Positions 18,976 to 28,776 of a stretch of DNA of 64,000 bases are shown here, one piece after another (positions within the stretch are counted from its first letter, which is position 1; the number at the start of each line of letters is the position of its first letter). The stretch is from Haliscomenobacter sp. (GTDB taxonomy: Bacteria > Bacteroidota > Bacteroidia > Chitinophagales > Saprospiraceae): NCBI GenBank assembly GCA_016707205.1, contig JADJHZ010000001.1, positions 543,473 through 607,472 of the forward strand. Reading direction: 5' to 3'. The position numbers and the translations under genes are program-made. The notes under the pieces were generated by a model that did no database searches, was not told the origin of the DNA, and worked only from the letters and a program-made list of their open reading frames with translations.

Positions 18976-19898
18976 GATGCGCCGCTGAACCCAAGCGACG
19001 CAGAACGCCTGCTCGAAATGACCCCATTCTCGGTGGGTACGCACAATTGCTTTATCGAGATGGTACAGCCGCGTGGCCAAAATCAGCACGCCGTTTTTGT
19101 GGTAAAAGAGAGCGAGGCAATTACCTACAACTACGAACGAAACCCCGGCGACCCGCGCATTGCCCACAACCTGAACCTGAAAATGGATGCGTATGGCAAT
19201 ATACTCGAATCGGCGGCTGTCGTGTATCCCCGGTCGGACAATGGCATCCCTGCCCGCCGAAACACAGACGCGCAAGCCCAACCCAAGTTATTTTTCACCA
19301 AAAACCAATATACCAAGGATCTCGCAAACCGACGACGATTAGCGTTTGCTCGCCTACCGTCGGAGTGAAAACATTTGCGCTGAAAGGCGTGGCCAAAACA
19401 GGCGAGCTTTTACACCATCGGCGATTTTAAAAAGTGCGCTTTCGGAGTCCCCACCAAAACGACCGATGTGGTTGCCTACGAATTGACCAAATGCTGCTCC
19501 GAGTCAGGCCAATTCAAGGCGGATTGATCGAACATATCCGCAGTACTTTTTACCAAAACGACCTGACGGAGCCCTTGCCGCTCCACGCTTTGGAGTCGCG
19601 GGCTATGCCTTTTGAAAATTATCAATTGGCTTATACGCCTGTGCTGCTCCGTCATATTTTTGGTATCAGGGTCAACGATGCGCTGATGACCGAAGGTCGT
19701 TTTGCACACAGCGAAGGGGATAGCAACTGGTGGATCCGTTCAGGTACGACGCAGTTTAGAAAAAGAAACCTAAGCCAATGCCCAAAACCGCTTTTTCACC
19801 CCGATTTCCTACACCGATCCTTACGGCTCGGTGACGCAAAGTGAGCTTTTACGGCAATTGAGCCGTATTTCCTGTTTGTAGAAGAAACCGAAGACGCA
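18976..19898 (+). pseudogene. Tc toxin TcB-TcC fusion, part 3: multiply broken segment
   Basis: TcB homology continues, but the frame changes about five or six times in 0.9 kb. Recognisable pieces in order are TPFSVGTHNCFIEMVQPRG with NYERNPGDPRIAHNLNL, KTFALKGVAKTGE, FYTIGDFKKCAFG, LIEHIRSTFYQND through VNDALMTEGRFAHSEG, and ANAQNRFFTPISYTDPYGS and EPYFLFVEETEDALGN. The protein order is that of an intact toxin, so nothing large is missing. A TAA inside the ANAQN piece may be a true nonsense change or another indel effect. Confidence 0.8.
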
Positions 19899-22800
19899 TT
19901 GGGCAACACCGCGCGAGTGGCGCAGTTCAATTTCCGCACCCTCTCGCCGCAGCAGATGCGCGATGCCAACCTCAATTTTTCCGAAGTCCTCACCGACGAA
20001 TTGGGTTTGGTAAAAGCGATGGCGCTTTTGGGGAAAGGTACAGAAGCCGACGACCTCAACGGCCTGAGCGAAGCAACCGAAGCGGCAGAACGAACCGCCG
20101 TATTGGATTTCTTTGCCTCACCAGATTCCGTGACACTGACCACCCGCAGCAAAGATTTGCTTCAACACGCTACGGCGCGATTTGTCTATGATTTTGACGT
20201 GTATCGCAACACCGGCAAACCCGCAGTTGTCGCAGCCATTATGCGCGAGGAGCATTTTCAAAAAAATAACAACTCGCCCGTGCAACTAAGTTTTGAATAC
20301 AGCAACGGCCTCGGACAGGTGGTCATGAAAAAAGTGCAAGCCGAACCGGGTCTAGCCAAAAAAGTGATTCTAAACCCCGCAGATGACAGCTATATCGTTA
20401 CAGATGAAGACACCTCTGCATTGTCGCCCCCGCAATTGCGTTGGATCGGCAACGGACGCACGGTGCTGAACAACAAAGGCAATGCGGTAAAACAATACGA
20501 GCCGTATTTTTCAGTGACGCACCAATACGAAGACCTCAAAGAACTGGTGGAAACGGGCGTAACGCCCTTGCTATACTACGATGCACCGGGGCGTTTGGTC
20601 AGGACGGAAATGCCGGATGGGACCTTGACAAGAGTAGAATTTGATTCGTGGAAACAGGCCACATATGACCAAAACGATACGGTATTGGAAAGTGAATGGT
20701 ACCGACTGCGCACCAACCGACGGATAGATGCGGAGCTGACCGCTGCCTTGAAAGACCCTGTGCGAGAAAAAGTGGCTGCCGACAAAGCCGCCCTGCACGC
20801 CAATACGCCCACCGTGCAGCATTTTGATACGCTGGGACGGCCGGTTTTGTCCGTCGAACACAACAAAAATCTGGGTTCCGGGGCGGATGAATTTTACCTG
20901 ACCATCATTCACTTGGACATTGAGGGCAACGCGCTCGCAGTGGTGGATGCGCGGCAGAAGGCCCGGCAAATTGCCCTTGGTTTGCCTGAACCAGTAGCTG
21001 TCATGCGCTACGAATACGATATGCTCGGCCATCGGGTGTATCAAAACAGCATGGACGCAGGCCAACGCTGGCTATTGACCAACCTGATGGGTAAACCCCT
21101 GCGCACCTGGGACGAGCGCGGGCACGAGTTCCGGTATGCTTACGATCCGCTGCACCGCCCCACTGAAAGCCGGGTCTTGGGCGGTGACAACGCTATTGCG
21201 CTTGATCATATTTTTGAAAAAATCATCTATGGCGAAGAGCAAACCAACGACCAAAACCGCAACTTGCGTGGACAGGTTTACCGGCACTACGACACGGGCG
21301 GGCGTTTGGAAATGCCGGATTACGATTTTAAAGGCCAACCCAATTCCACTTCGCGGCGCTTGTTTTCCAAATACAAGGAGGTAGCGAACTGGACGGGAGC
21401 GAACGTGGCCGCCGACCTGGAAGCACAGGATTTTGTGTTCCAAACCGAAACCGACGCTTTGGGGCGGATATCGCGGCAAGTAGCACCGGATGGCAGCGTG
21501 ATTGTACCCGCTTACAACGCGGGCGGGCTGCTCAAAGCCGAAAGTGTTACCCACCTTTCGCCTGCCGTTACTACGATCTATATCCGCAATATAGATTATA
21601 ACGAAAAAGGCCAACGCGAGCGCATCCATTACGGCAATAACGTAACAACCCGATTCCACTACGACCGAGAGACTTTCCGGTTGACGCGCCTGGTCAGTCG
21701 CCGACAAAACGGCGACTTGTTGCAAGACCTGCGCTATACCTACGACCCGACGGGCAACATTACCCAAATCGAAGATTTAGCCATACCGACCACGTTTTTT
21801 GCCAACTTCCGCACCGACGGGCTTTCGGAATACACCTATGATGCCTTGTATCGCCTGGTGGAAGCCACGGGCAGAGAAAATAGCGCTGCTTTAAATTTTG
21901 GCGCCTGCGACAACTGGAACGACAAGCCCTTTATGCACAGCATGAATCCGGGCGACCCAATGGCCGTGCGAAATTATACCCAACGCTACCAGTATGACGC
22001 CGTTGGGAATATCATGGAAATGAGGCACCTGGCAGTCGGTGGGAACTGGACCAGAACCTATGAATACGAAACCACTAACAACCGCCTAAAATCAACCCGT
22101 ATAGGCGACAATGGCAGCCCGGCGAATTATACCCAATACCAGCACCATGCTGCGCATGGCTGCATGGAGGAGTTGCCCCACTTAGAAAAAATAGGCTGGA
22201 ATTTTAAGGAAGAAGTAGTGATGACCACCCGGCAGCGTTGTACAGACGACAATATTCCGGTAATTACCTATTACCAATACGATAGCGCAGGACAGCGCAT
22301 CCGGAAAATAACCGAAACCGAAGCTGCTGTGGGAGGTACTCCGACCAAAAAAGAAGAACGCATTTATATAGCTGGTTATGAGTTATATAAAAAATACACG
22401 GGTGCCCATGCAGGATTGGAGCGCGTCAGTCTTAGTCTAATGGATGAAGGCCACCGCTTTGTGATGATAGACACCCGCAATGCCATGGATGACGGCACGG
22501 CGCCGCACTTAGTGCGCTACCAACTGCACAACCACCTCGGTTCGGCGGCTTTGGAATTGGATAACTCGGCTGATGCCGCAATGATTTCTTATGAGGAGTA
22601 TCATCCGTTTGGGACGACGGCGTATCAGGCGCAGAACGCTTCGATTCAAGCAGCGGCCAAGCGGTATCGATATACGGGTATGGAGCGGGATGAGGAGACG
22701 GGATTGGAGTATCACTCGGCGCGGTATTATTTGCCTTGGTTGGGGCGGTGGTTGAGTGGGGATCCGATTGGGATTGGGGATGGGATGAATGTGTATGCGT

Positions 22801-22967
22801 ATGGGAGGGGGAATCCGATGCGAAATTTTGATACGACGGGTTTACAAAGTAACCAGGACGTAAATGAAAGAATAGTAGAATATTTGGATAATTTTGATGA
22901 AAACCCGCTTGAAGGAGAAAGCGGAAGGATCAAGCACTGCGTGGTTTTCTTTTTGACATATCAATGA
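19899..22967 (+). CDS. Tc toxin TcB-TcC fusion, part 4: Rhs shell
   Basis: An open frame of 1022 codons with YD/Rhs repeats (YEYDMLGHRVYQN, YAYDPLHRPTESR, YTYDPTGNITQIED, YQYDSAGQRIRKI) that build the TcB-TcC cocoon. It ends in the Rhs core: YTGMERDEETGLEYHSARYY, then WLGRWLSGDPIG and NPMRNFDTTGL. In studied TcC proteins this core is an aspartyl autoprotease that frees the C-terminal effector. The B and C parts are in one gene here, as in some other Tc loci. The last codons read into the effector before the frame breaks in the T-run at 22950-22954. Confidence 0.88.
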   Translation: MGNTARVAQFNFRTLSPQQMRDANLNFSEVLTDELGLVKAMALLGKGTEADDLNGLSEATEAAERTAVLDFFASPDSVTLTTRSKDLLQHATARFVYDFDVYRNTGKPAVVAAIMREEHFQKNNNSPVQLSFEYSNGLGQVVMKKVQAEPGLAKKVILNPADDSYIVTDEDTSALSPPQLRWIGNGRTVLNNKGNAVKQYEPYFSVTHQYEDLKELVETGVTPLLYYDAPGRLVRTEMPDGTLTRVEFDSWKQATYDQNDTVLESEWYRLRTNRRIDAELTAALKDPVREKVAADKAALHANTPTVQHFDTLGRPVLSVEHNKNLGSGADEFYLTIIHLDIEGNALAVVDARQKARQIALGLPEPVAVMRYEYDMLGHRVYQNSMDAGQRWLLTNLMGKPLRTWDERGHEFRYAYDPLHRPTESRVLGGDNAIALDHIFEKIIYGEEQTNDQNRNLRGQVYRHYDTGGRLEMPDYDFKGQPNSTSRRLFSKYKEVANWTGANVAADLEAQDFVFQTETDALGRISRQVAPDGSVIVPAYNAGGLLKAESVTHLSPAVTTIYIRNIDYNEKGQRERIHYGNNVTTRFHYDRETFRLTRLVSRRQNGDLLQDLRYTYDPTGNITQIEDLAIPTTFFANFRTDGLSEYTYDALYRLVEATGRENSAALNFGACDNWNDKPFMHSMNPGDPMAVRNYTQRYQYDAVGNIMEMRHLAVGGNWTRTYEYETTNNRLKSTRIGDNGSPANYTQYQHHAAHGCMEELPHLEKIGWNFKEEVVMTTRQRCTDDNIPVITYYQYDSAGQRIRKITETEAAVGGTPTKKEERIYIAGYELYKKYTGAHAGLERVSLSLMDEGHRFVMIDTRNAMDDGTAPHLVRYQLHNHLGSAALELDNSADAAMISYEEYHPFGTTAYQAQNASIQAAAKRYRYTGMERDEETGLEYHSARYYLPWLGRWLSGDPIGIGDGMNVYAYGRGNPMRNFDTTGLQSNQDVNERIVEYLDNFDENPLEGESGRIKHCVVFFLTYQ

Positions 22968-23665
22968 TTGAGCTTGGAGAATCGAGACATTATGACGTTT
23001 CAGGCCACCCTGTTGACCTTGAGGTAATTGCCAATAGTATATTGACTGGCACGTTGCCAGGGGATGTTGATGATACTTCGGAGGAGCACACCTTCGCTGT
23101 TGAGTTTGTAATCAACGCTGCTATCCAACGCTCTCATGAATACTTTCAAAGCACTGGTGAAGAGTTTACAGAATGGCAAGTGTTAGATTTTGCTGGAAGG
23201 TTGGTCACTTTCCCAAGAGGAATGATTAGCGAGGAATTGTCCCAAAATATAACATTAAGAGATGCTCAACACTATTTCCATGGTAGGCTAGCGACTTATA
23301 GATCTCATATTCCATCCATTACGGCGATTTTAGAGGGACTTGTAGATGAAGGAGATCCTGTAAATACAGCTATTATTGGTGCTATACAAAGGGAGTTTGA
23401 TGAAATTGAACCTTTGTCAACTGGCACTTATTCAATTGCCATTTCTCCGACAATCACAGAAAGTTTACTTGGCGATATAGCATCTTTAGTTTACGACATT
23501 AAAAAATACCTTTTGGGTACAGGTGTACAGGCAACCGAATTTTCTCCGTCACCTACTGGTGGAAGGGATTGGGCTGAAAGAGGAAGCGCAGATTACAGAA
23601 GATATGATTATGAACCATTTACTGAACCGGAGGATGTTAATGTCATGCCTCATTTGGTGGAATGA
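22964..23665 (+). CDS. Hypervariable C-terminal effector of the TcB-TcC fusion
   Basis: With one T added at 22950-22954, this frame is continuous with the Rhs core, giving about 270 residues after the DTTGL core end (from QSNQDVNERIVEYL). I do not recognise the fold. It is acidic, without long hydrophobic spans, with notable stretches RDAQHYFHGRLATYRS and SLVYDIKKYLLGTG. Position and length match the exchangeable toxic domains of TcC and Rhs proteins. The DNA is more AT-rich than the Rhs shell, in keeping with domain exchange. Read alone from ATG 22964 it would be a 233-residue protein; an immunity protein is a less likely alternative because Tc loci usually lack one. Confidence 0.65.
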   Translation: MIELGESRHYDVSGHPVDLEVIANSILTGTLPGDVDDTSEEHTFAVEFVINAAIQRSHEYFQSTGEEFTEWQVLDFAGRLVTFPRGMISEELSQNITLRDAQHYFHGRLATYRSHIPSITAILEGLVDEGDPVNTAIIGAIQREFDEIEPLSTGTYSIAISPTITESLLGDIASLVYDIKKYLLGTGVQATEFSPSPTGGRDWAERGSADYRRYDYEPFTEPEDVNVMPHLVE

Positions 23666-23783
23666 AAAAAATTCCCCATGGCGCAAAGTGTTCTTTAATC
23701 CACGTTTGCTCGTGAGTGTTTTTAATGCGATACGAAACGTTTGCAATGAATGAAATTTAAAAAACCATAAAATCGTCCATACC

Positions 23784-26417
23784 ATGGCCAAACAAATAAA
23801 AAACGCAACCCCAAACTACGTCTTCGGACGTGTAAGTGACACCCTGAACCGCCCATTACCCGGCCTGAAGGTAAAGGTATTCGACCGCGACATGCGCAGC
23901 GAAGAACTGCTGGAGGAGACCGTTACCGACCAGGAAGGCCGCTACGAAATCGTATGGTATCAGCAGGAATTGGACGGCAGGGGGCGCAGGACGGCGGACA
24001 TTGCGGTCAGCGTCTTTACGGCAGAGCGGGAGACGCTGGTATTTGCCAGCGATATGGATCAGGTGCGTTTCGATGCGGGCAGACGCGAGGAAATTAACAT
24101 CGTTATCCGGCAGGCTGTTCCACTTGAACGGTTGGAATACGACCATCTGCTGCGGGAGGTGCGTTTTTTGGCCAATCAGGTAGCCGTCGTGGATTTGGAA
24201 GAAAACGAGCGGCAACGGGATATCACGTTTTTAGCGCGGGAAACGGGTTATTCTTTCCAACAAGTAGAACATTTAGTGGTGGCGCATCGCCTTGAAGCGG
24301 CCTCGCAGATTGAGGCTGCCTTTTTTTACGCACTGCTTCGCCAAAATACCCTGCTGAAAAACGACTGGACTCATGCAGCGCAGGTACGCCTGACGATTGG
24401 CTTAGATACCGATATACTCCCTCTGTTGTACGATGCAGCAATGACCGATGCGGATCTTATTGAAAAAGATGTGCGGGCTGCTGAAAAATCCCTGATTATC
24501 AGTGGCAAAACAGCAAACGGAACTAAAAAATACATTGACCAATTGCGCAGATTCAGGGATAAAGCGGAATCATATTATCGGGAAGAACATCCCCTGCGAG
24601 TGCTTGAAACCCTTGGCGCCTTTGTTACGGAAGATAAATTGGGCGATCTGGGCCGCCTGTTCAACGAACACAAAAACGACCTGGACACTTTTTTTCAAAA
24701 AATCAATGACCCTTCTTTTTTTAAACCATCGGGTAAAAAACAAGACCCCAAAGTATTGTCCTTACTAGGCGAATTATTGGGGTTTGATCGCGGCTTGATG
24801 GATGTCGTGAAAAAAGCAAAAAGTATTGAATCGCCAACGGACCTTCGCCGCTTAGCAGCCATGGATTCGTCGGAGTGGAAAGATATTCTTTCAGAGGCGC
24901 GGGGGACAACGGCGCGGGGGACAAAGCCGGCCGAGAACGCTGCCGGAGAGCAGGATGCACTCGATTTTCGAGCTTCCGTATTGGCCCAAAAAATGGAAGC
25001 GGCCTTCCCGACAACGGCCTTCGCCGCTCAATTGGGGCGTGAAAAGCAGTTGCAAATGCCCCATCAGGAGGTCATAGCCGAGTGGTTTAAGGAACATGAA
25101 GATTTTGACCTGATAAAAGACAACGTTGATTTATACGATAAAGAACAACGACAAAAGCGGTCGGCAACAGCTCCTGTTCGAGAAGGTCTGCTCGAAGAAA
25201 TAAAGTCCGTTCAACGCATTTTCAAATTAGCGCCCAACTACCGGCAAACAATGGGCCTTAGGTCGCAAAATATTCGATCCGCTCAACAGATTTCCGCAAT
25301 AGGCGAACAACAGTTTGTTCAAAAAATAGCGCCCAAAGCGGGTATTGAACCTGCTGAAGCGAAGAAAATTTTCCATCGTGCGGAGCGCGCCCACACCGCA
25401 TCTATGCTGTTGGCAGGCGAGTTGCAGGATATACTCCGCGCCAATGACATGGCGGCACTCCGAGGGGGCGATGAAATGGCGCTTAAATTGACAAAAGTAG
25501 CCGCCGATTTCCCGGATTTAAAAACGCTGTTTCAACTTACGGATCAGTGCGCCTGCGAACACTGCCGCTCAGTGTACAGCCCTGCCGCTTATTTGGTGGA
25601 AGCATTGCAGTTTTTAGAAAAGCGCCAGACCATATCAGGCGTATCTGCCAAACAAAAATTGTTTGAACGCCGCCCGGATTTGGGAGAAATAGATTTGGGC
25701 TGTGAAAATGCCAATACGCCCGTCCCTTACATTGATCTGGTATGTGAACTCCTGGAGGCGGAAATCGCGCCGGATGAAGGAATTCCTTTTGCCGACGTAT
25801 TGTCTGATGGCCCCGATGCGCTTGGCGGCACGATTTCGGGCGCTTTGTTGGCTGCATTACAGGCGCACATGCCCGTGACCGGGGAAGCGCAAATTTTCAA
25901 ATCCGAGACTACGGCGCTTTCTGCCACTACTTTTCCACATTATCTGCGCGATGCCAAAGTAGTTTGTCGGATTGAAGAGGAAAGTCCGGGCAATTACCGC
26001 ATTTTTCGCCTGCGGCAAACGCTTTCTTCCGCCGAGGAACTGGCTGCTGCGCCGGAGTATGTCAATTCGGCCGCTTATACGGAACTTAAGAGCCAGCATT
26101 ACGCCTTTAAATTACCCTTCGACCTCGACCACAGCGAGGCGAAGGCTTACTTCGAGCGTTTTGGTGTATCGCGGGCCAATTTAATGCGTGACTTTCAGGT
26201 AACCGGCTCCCCCACCAATGCGGCCATTGCCGCAGAACGCCTGGGATTAACGCAGGGTGTACGGGACTTGATTGTTAATGAGGCTGTAACAGAGGCCAGC
26301 CAACAAGCCATTTGGAATGTTCCCGGAAACGATCCGCTAATCCCCGGAGTGTTGGTTGATTACCTGAATCAGGTTGAGCATTTTAGACAAAACAGGCCTT
26401 ACTTACAAGCAAACTGA
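23784..26417 (+). CDS. Tc toxin TcA-like, part 1: N-terminal region
   Basis: The start of the pore-forming A component, encoded 118 bases after the TcB-TcC gene. Residues about 10-110 look like a transthyretin/carboxypeptidase-regulatory-type beta-sandwich (VFGRVSDTLNRPLPGLKVKV with DQEGRYEI), an addition not found at the start of the well-studied insect-pathogen TcA proteins. Long helical stretches follow, then the VRP1 segment CACEHCRSVYSPAAYLVEAL with CENANTPVPYIDLVCE, diagnostic of TcA. One T is missing at 26381-26384, where the protein continues into the next frame. Confidence 0.88.
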   Translation: MAKQIKNATPNYVFGRVSDTLNRPLPGLKVKVFDRDMRSEELLEETVTDQEGRYEIVWYQQELDGRGRRTADIAVSVFTAERETLVFASDMDQVRFDAGRREEINIVIRQAVPLERLEYDHLLREVRFLANQVAVVDLEENERQRDITFLARETGYSFQQVEHLVVAHRLEAASQIEAAFFYALLRQNTLLKNDWTHAAQVRLTIGLDTDILPLLYDAAMTDADLIEKDVRAAEKSLIISGKTANGTKKYIDQLRRFRDKAESYYREEHPLRVLETLGAFVTEDKLGDLGRLFNEHKNDLDTFFQKINDPSFFKPSGKKQDPKVLSLLGELLGFDRGLMDVVKKAKSIESPTDLRRLAAMDSSEWKDILSEARGTTARGTKPAENAAGEQDALDFRASVLAQKMEAAFPTTAFAAQLGREKQLQMPHQEVIAEWFKEHEDFDLIKDNVDLYDKEQRQKRSATAPVREGLLEEIKSVQRIFKLAPNYRQTMGLRSQNIRSAQQISAIGEQQFVQKIAPKAGIEPAEAKKIFHRAERAHTASMLLAGELQDILRANDMAALRGGDEMALKLTKVAADFPDLKTLFQLTDQCACEHCRSVYSPAAYLVEALQFLEKRQTISGVSAKQKLFERRPDLGEIDLGCENANTPVPYIDLVCELLEAEIAPDEGIPFADVLSDGPDALGGTISGALLAALQAHMPVTGEAQIFKSETTALSATTFPHYLRDAKVVCRIEEESPGNYRIFRLRQTLSSAEELAAAPEYVNSAAYTELKSQHYAFKLPFDLDHSEAKAYFERFGVSRANLMRDFQVTGSPTNAAIAAERLGLTQGVRDLIVNEAVTEASQQAIWNVPGNDPLIPGVLVDYLNQVEHFRQNRPYLQAN

Positions 26418-28776
26418 TTTGCTGTTAAGCCTGTCCTGGATTGACGACGACGATTCACTTTTCATCAAACACAACGATTCCAGTTGCGATACGGCTCAAA
26501 AGGAAATTGCCGGTCTTGGATTGATTTCTTTGGACCGGATTCATCGTTTCCTGCGCTGGCAGAAAAAATCGGGTTGGCGCTTCGAGACCCTCAACGAAAT
26601 TATTGTACAGTCCCGACTTGGCGCAGGCTTGTTGGATGACAACTGTCTGATTCACGCCGCAAACCTTGTGCAGATGGCAGAAGCCGTTGGCATCCCCATA
26701 GACGAATTAATAGGTTTCTATGGCGTTATGCCGATGACGGAGTACACATCTTCCGATAAAAAACCGCTGTATCATCGGATTTTCCTGAACAAGGCGAAAA
26801 ATGGCTTTGTTGACGAACGACTTTTGCCGGATAATATTGACAATGTAACTCTATTGAGTACCCTGCAAACCACATTGGCTGTTTGCTTGCAGACGGCTGA
26901 GGCGGAATTAGCCCAATTGCTACCCTTGACGGTCGGAGGCACGCTTACAGCAGCCAACCTGAGTTTTCTCTTCGGCGCCACGCGCCTGATGCGCAAACTC
27001 AAATTAAAAGCAGCAGATTTTGTTACGCTGCGACAGCTTACCGGTATTCTTTTTGAGCAATCTCCTGCTGCAACCTTAGCCTTTATTGATGCGGTAAAAG
27101 ATGCCCCCGAGCTACCGCTAAAATTGGCGGATGTAAAATTCATGCTCCGGCATGAGGCGGAGAATTTGGCAGAAAGGGAAATCAAAGAAGAAAAAATTAT
27201 TTCTATTCTGAGCAAATTGCAGGGAGAGATTCAACGGGTGTTTACGGCGACTAAATCTCCATTCGATTCAAACCGCACGGCTGAGGAACAGTCAGAAATC
27301 TTACAAGCGCAATTGTCAAAATTGGAAACGCTATCGGAAGGAGATGTAAAAGAGTTGCTGGGATTTGTAGAAAAAGAATATAGTTCGTTGGCAGCAGCGC
27401 GCACATTTGTGCAAACTAGGTTAAACCCGTACTTCCATACGCTTTCGGTTGAAAATGCATTAACAGCACTTGATGCAATTCCCGGTGGAAATGATTATAG
27501 TGCAGAGAGCAATGCCCTCATCGAATCTATGCTGGCAGGGATAGCGCAGTTTCAGTTTAATCAGGCGAAACATATTTTATTAAAACAAGCACTCGTAAGC
27601 AATTTCAAAGCCGACCCGGAGACAATAAAAATCGTACTGAAATATGCGCGACTAAAACAGGCTGTTGGCGCCCCATATATCCATGTGGTACTCTTGTCTG
27701 ATACTTTAATTGATACCGTAAACCCAAGTCCTGTTCTACCGGCTATAACCACAACAGCATTTCCCAATCAGGTGCAGGCGTTGCGATTGTTACATAAAAT
27801 GTTGCCTTTTATTCAATCTTTTAAATTGGATAGCACGGCTTTAGCATGGCATTTTCAAAACAATACCAATGTTGCGCTCAACTGGTTCTTATGGGATGAA
27901 ATACCCTGTCAAGGCGGACAAACTCCAGTCAATTATGACCGCTTTGTAGCGTTTGCAAAAATGACAACGCTGAGTAAAAACTTGACGCCTGTTCCCAATC
28001 CCGCCGATGTTGAAAACCCGGTCGGATTTTATACGGTATTGAACAGCATTATTGCCGGAGAATCACAAACTGCTTTTCCGGAAAAATTGGCGCTGCTGTT
28101 AAATGTGGAAAAAACAAGTGTCGAAGCATTGGATGCTCATTTGTTCTCACCTTGGAATATTAGCGGATATGCCAATCCTTCCCGCTGGAAAAAACTCGAA
28201 ACCTGTCTTGAATACCTGAGGCTGTTGAATAGTTCTGTTGCCGAAATAGCACTTTTTGTGCAAGCGGAATTAACTTCCGTAGAAGCGGGAAAACTGCGGG
28301 CCGCATTAAAATCGCGCTATGATGAAGATACCTGGCTGGGAGTGCTAAAAGAAATCATGGATGCCATTCGTTCGCAAAAACGCGATGCTTTGGTTGCTTA
28401 CCTGCTATCAAAATACCCGGATTTCAAAAACGAAAATGACCTGTACGACTATTTTTTAGTTGACGTTGAGATGGAGGCTTGTATGCCTTCCTCCCGAATC
28501 GTACAGGCTCACGGTGTAGTGCAATTGTTTACCCAACGCTGTCTGATGGGCCTTGAACCCGACACAATTGCCAATGTAGAAGACGATCCCAAGTGGGAAC
28601 AATGGAAATGGATGAAAAACTACCGCGTATGGGAGGCCAATCGCAAAATTTTCCTTTACCCGGAGAACTGGCTCGAACCAGAACTTCGCGACGACAAATC
28701 GTTCTTGTTCACCGAGCTGGAAAACGAACTTCAACAAAATGAACTAACCGATTTTAACGCCGAGCAGAGGCGCTGA
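26374..28776 (+). CDS. Tc toxin TcA-like, part 2: helical shell region
   Basis: Continues part 1 from ILDKTGLTYKQTDLLLSLSW. This is the large alpha-helical shell region, with the family pattern LGLISLDRIHRFLRW and DELIGFYGVMP. Near the end, RIVQAHGVVQLFTQRCLMG and EWEWMKNYRVWEANRKIFLYPENWLEP-type sequence (about 28490-28690) mark the transition to the neuraminidase-like region. The frame breaks at about 28765, two codons before QRR; ALINYLEKLDNIAFLEV continues in the next frame. Confidence 0.88.
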   Translation: MSILDKTGLTYKQTDLLLSLSWIDDDDSLFIKHNDSSCDTAQKEIAGLGLISLDRIHRFLRWQKKSGWRFETLNEIIVQSRLGAGLLDDNCLIHAANLVQMAEAVGIPIDELIGFYGVMPMTEYTSSDKKPLYHRIFLNKAKNGFVDERLLPDNIDNVTLLSTLQTTLAVCLQTAEAELAQLLPLTVGGTLTAANLSFLFGATRLMRKLKLKAADFVTLRQLTGILFEQSPAATLAFIDAVKDAPELPLKLADVKFMLRHEAENLAEREIKEEKIISILSKLQGEIQRVFTATKSPFDSNRTAEEQSEILQAQLSKLETLSEGDVKELLGFVEKEYSSLAAARTFVQTRLNPYFHTLSVENALTALDAIPGGNDYSAESNALIESMLAGIAQFQFNQAKHILLKQALVSNFKADPETIKIVLKYARLKQAVGAPYIHVVLLSDTLIDTVNPSPVLPAITTTAFPNQVQALRLLHKMLPFIQSFKLDSTALAWHFQNNTNVALNWFLWDEIPCQGGQTPVNYDRFVAFAKMTTLSKNLTPVPNPADVENPVGFYTVLNSIIAGESQTAFPEKLALLLNVEKTSVEALDAHLFSPWNISGYANPSRWKKLETCLEYLRLLNSSVAEIALFVQAELTSVEAGKLRAALKSRYDEDTWLGVLKEIMDAIRSQKRDALVAYLLSKYPDFKNENDLYDYFLVDVEMEACMPSSRIVQAHGVVQLFTQRCLMGLEPDTIANVEDDPKWEQWKWMKNYRVWEANRKIFLYPENWLEPELRDDKSFLFTELENELQQNELTDFNAEQRR

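Noticed and set aside
22964..23665. Separate immunity gene downstream of the Rhs gene
   Set aside because: One base restores continuity with the Rhs core and the frame lacks its own convincing ribosome-binding site, so a C-terminal effector is preferred.
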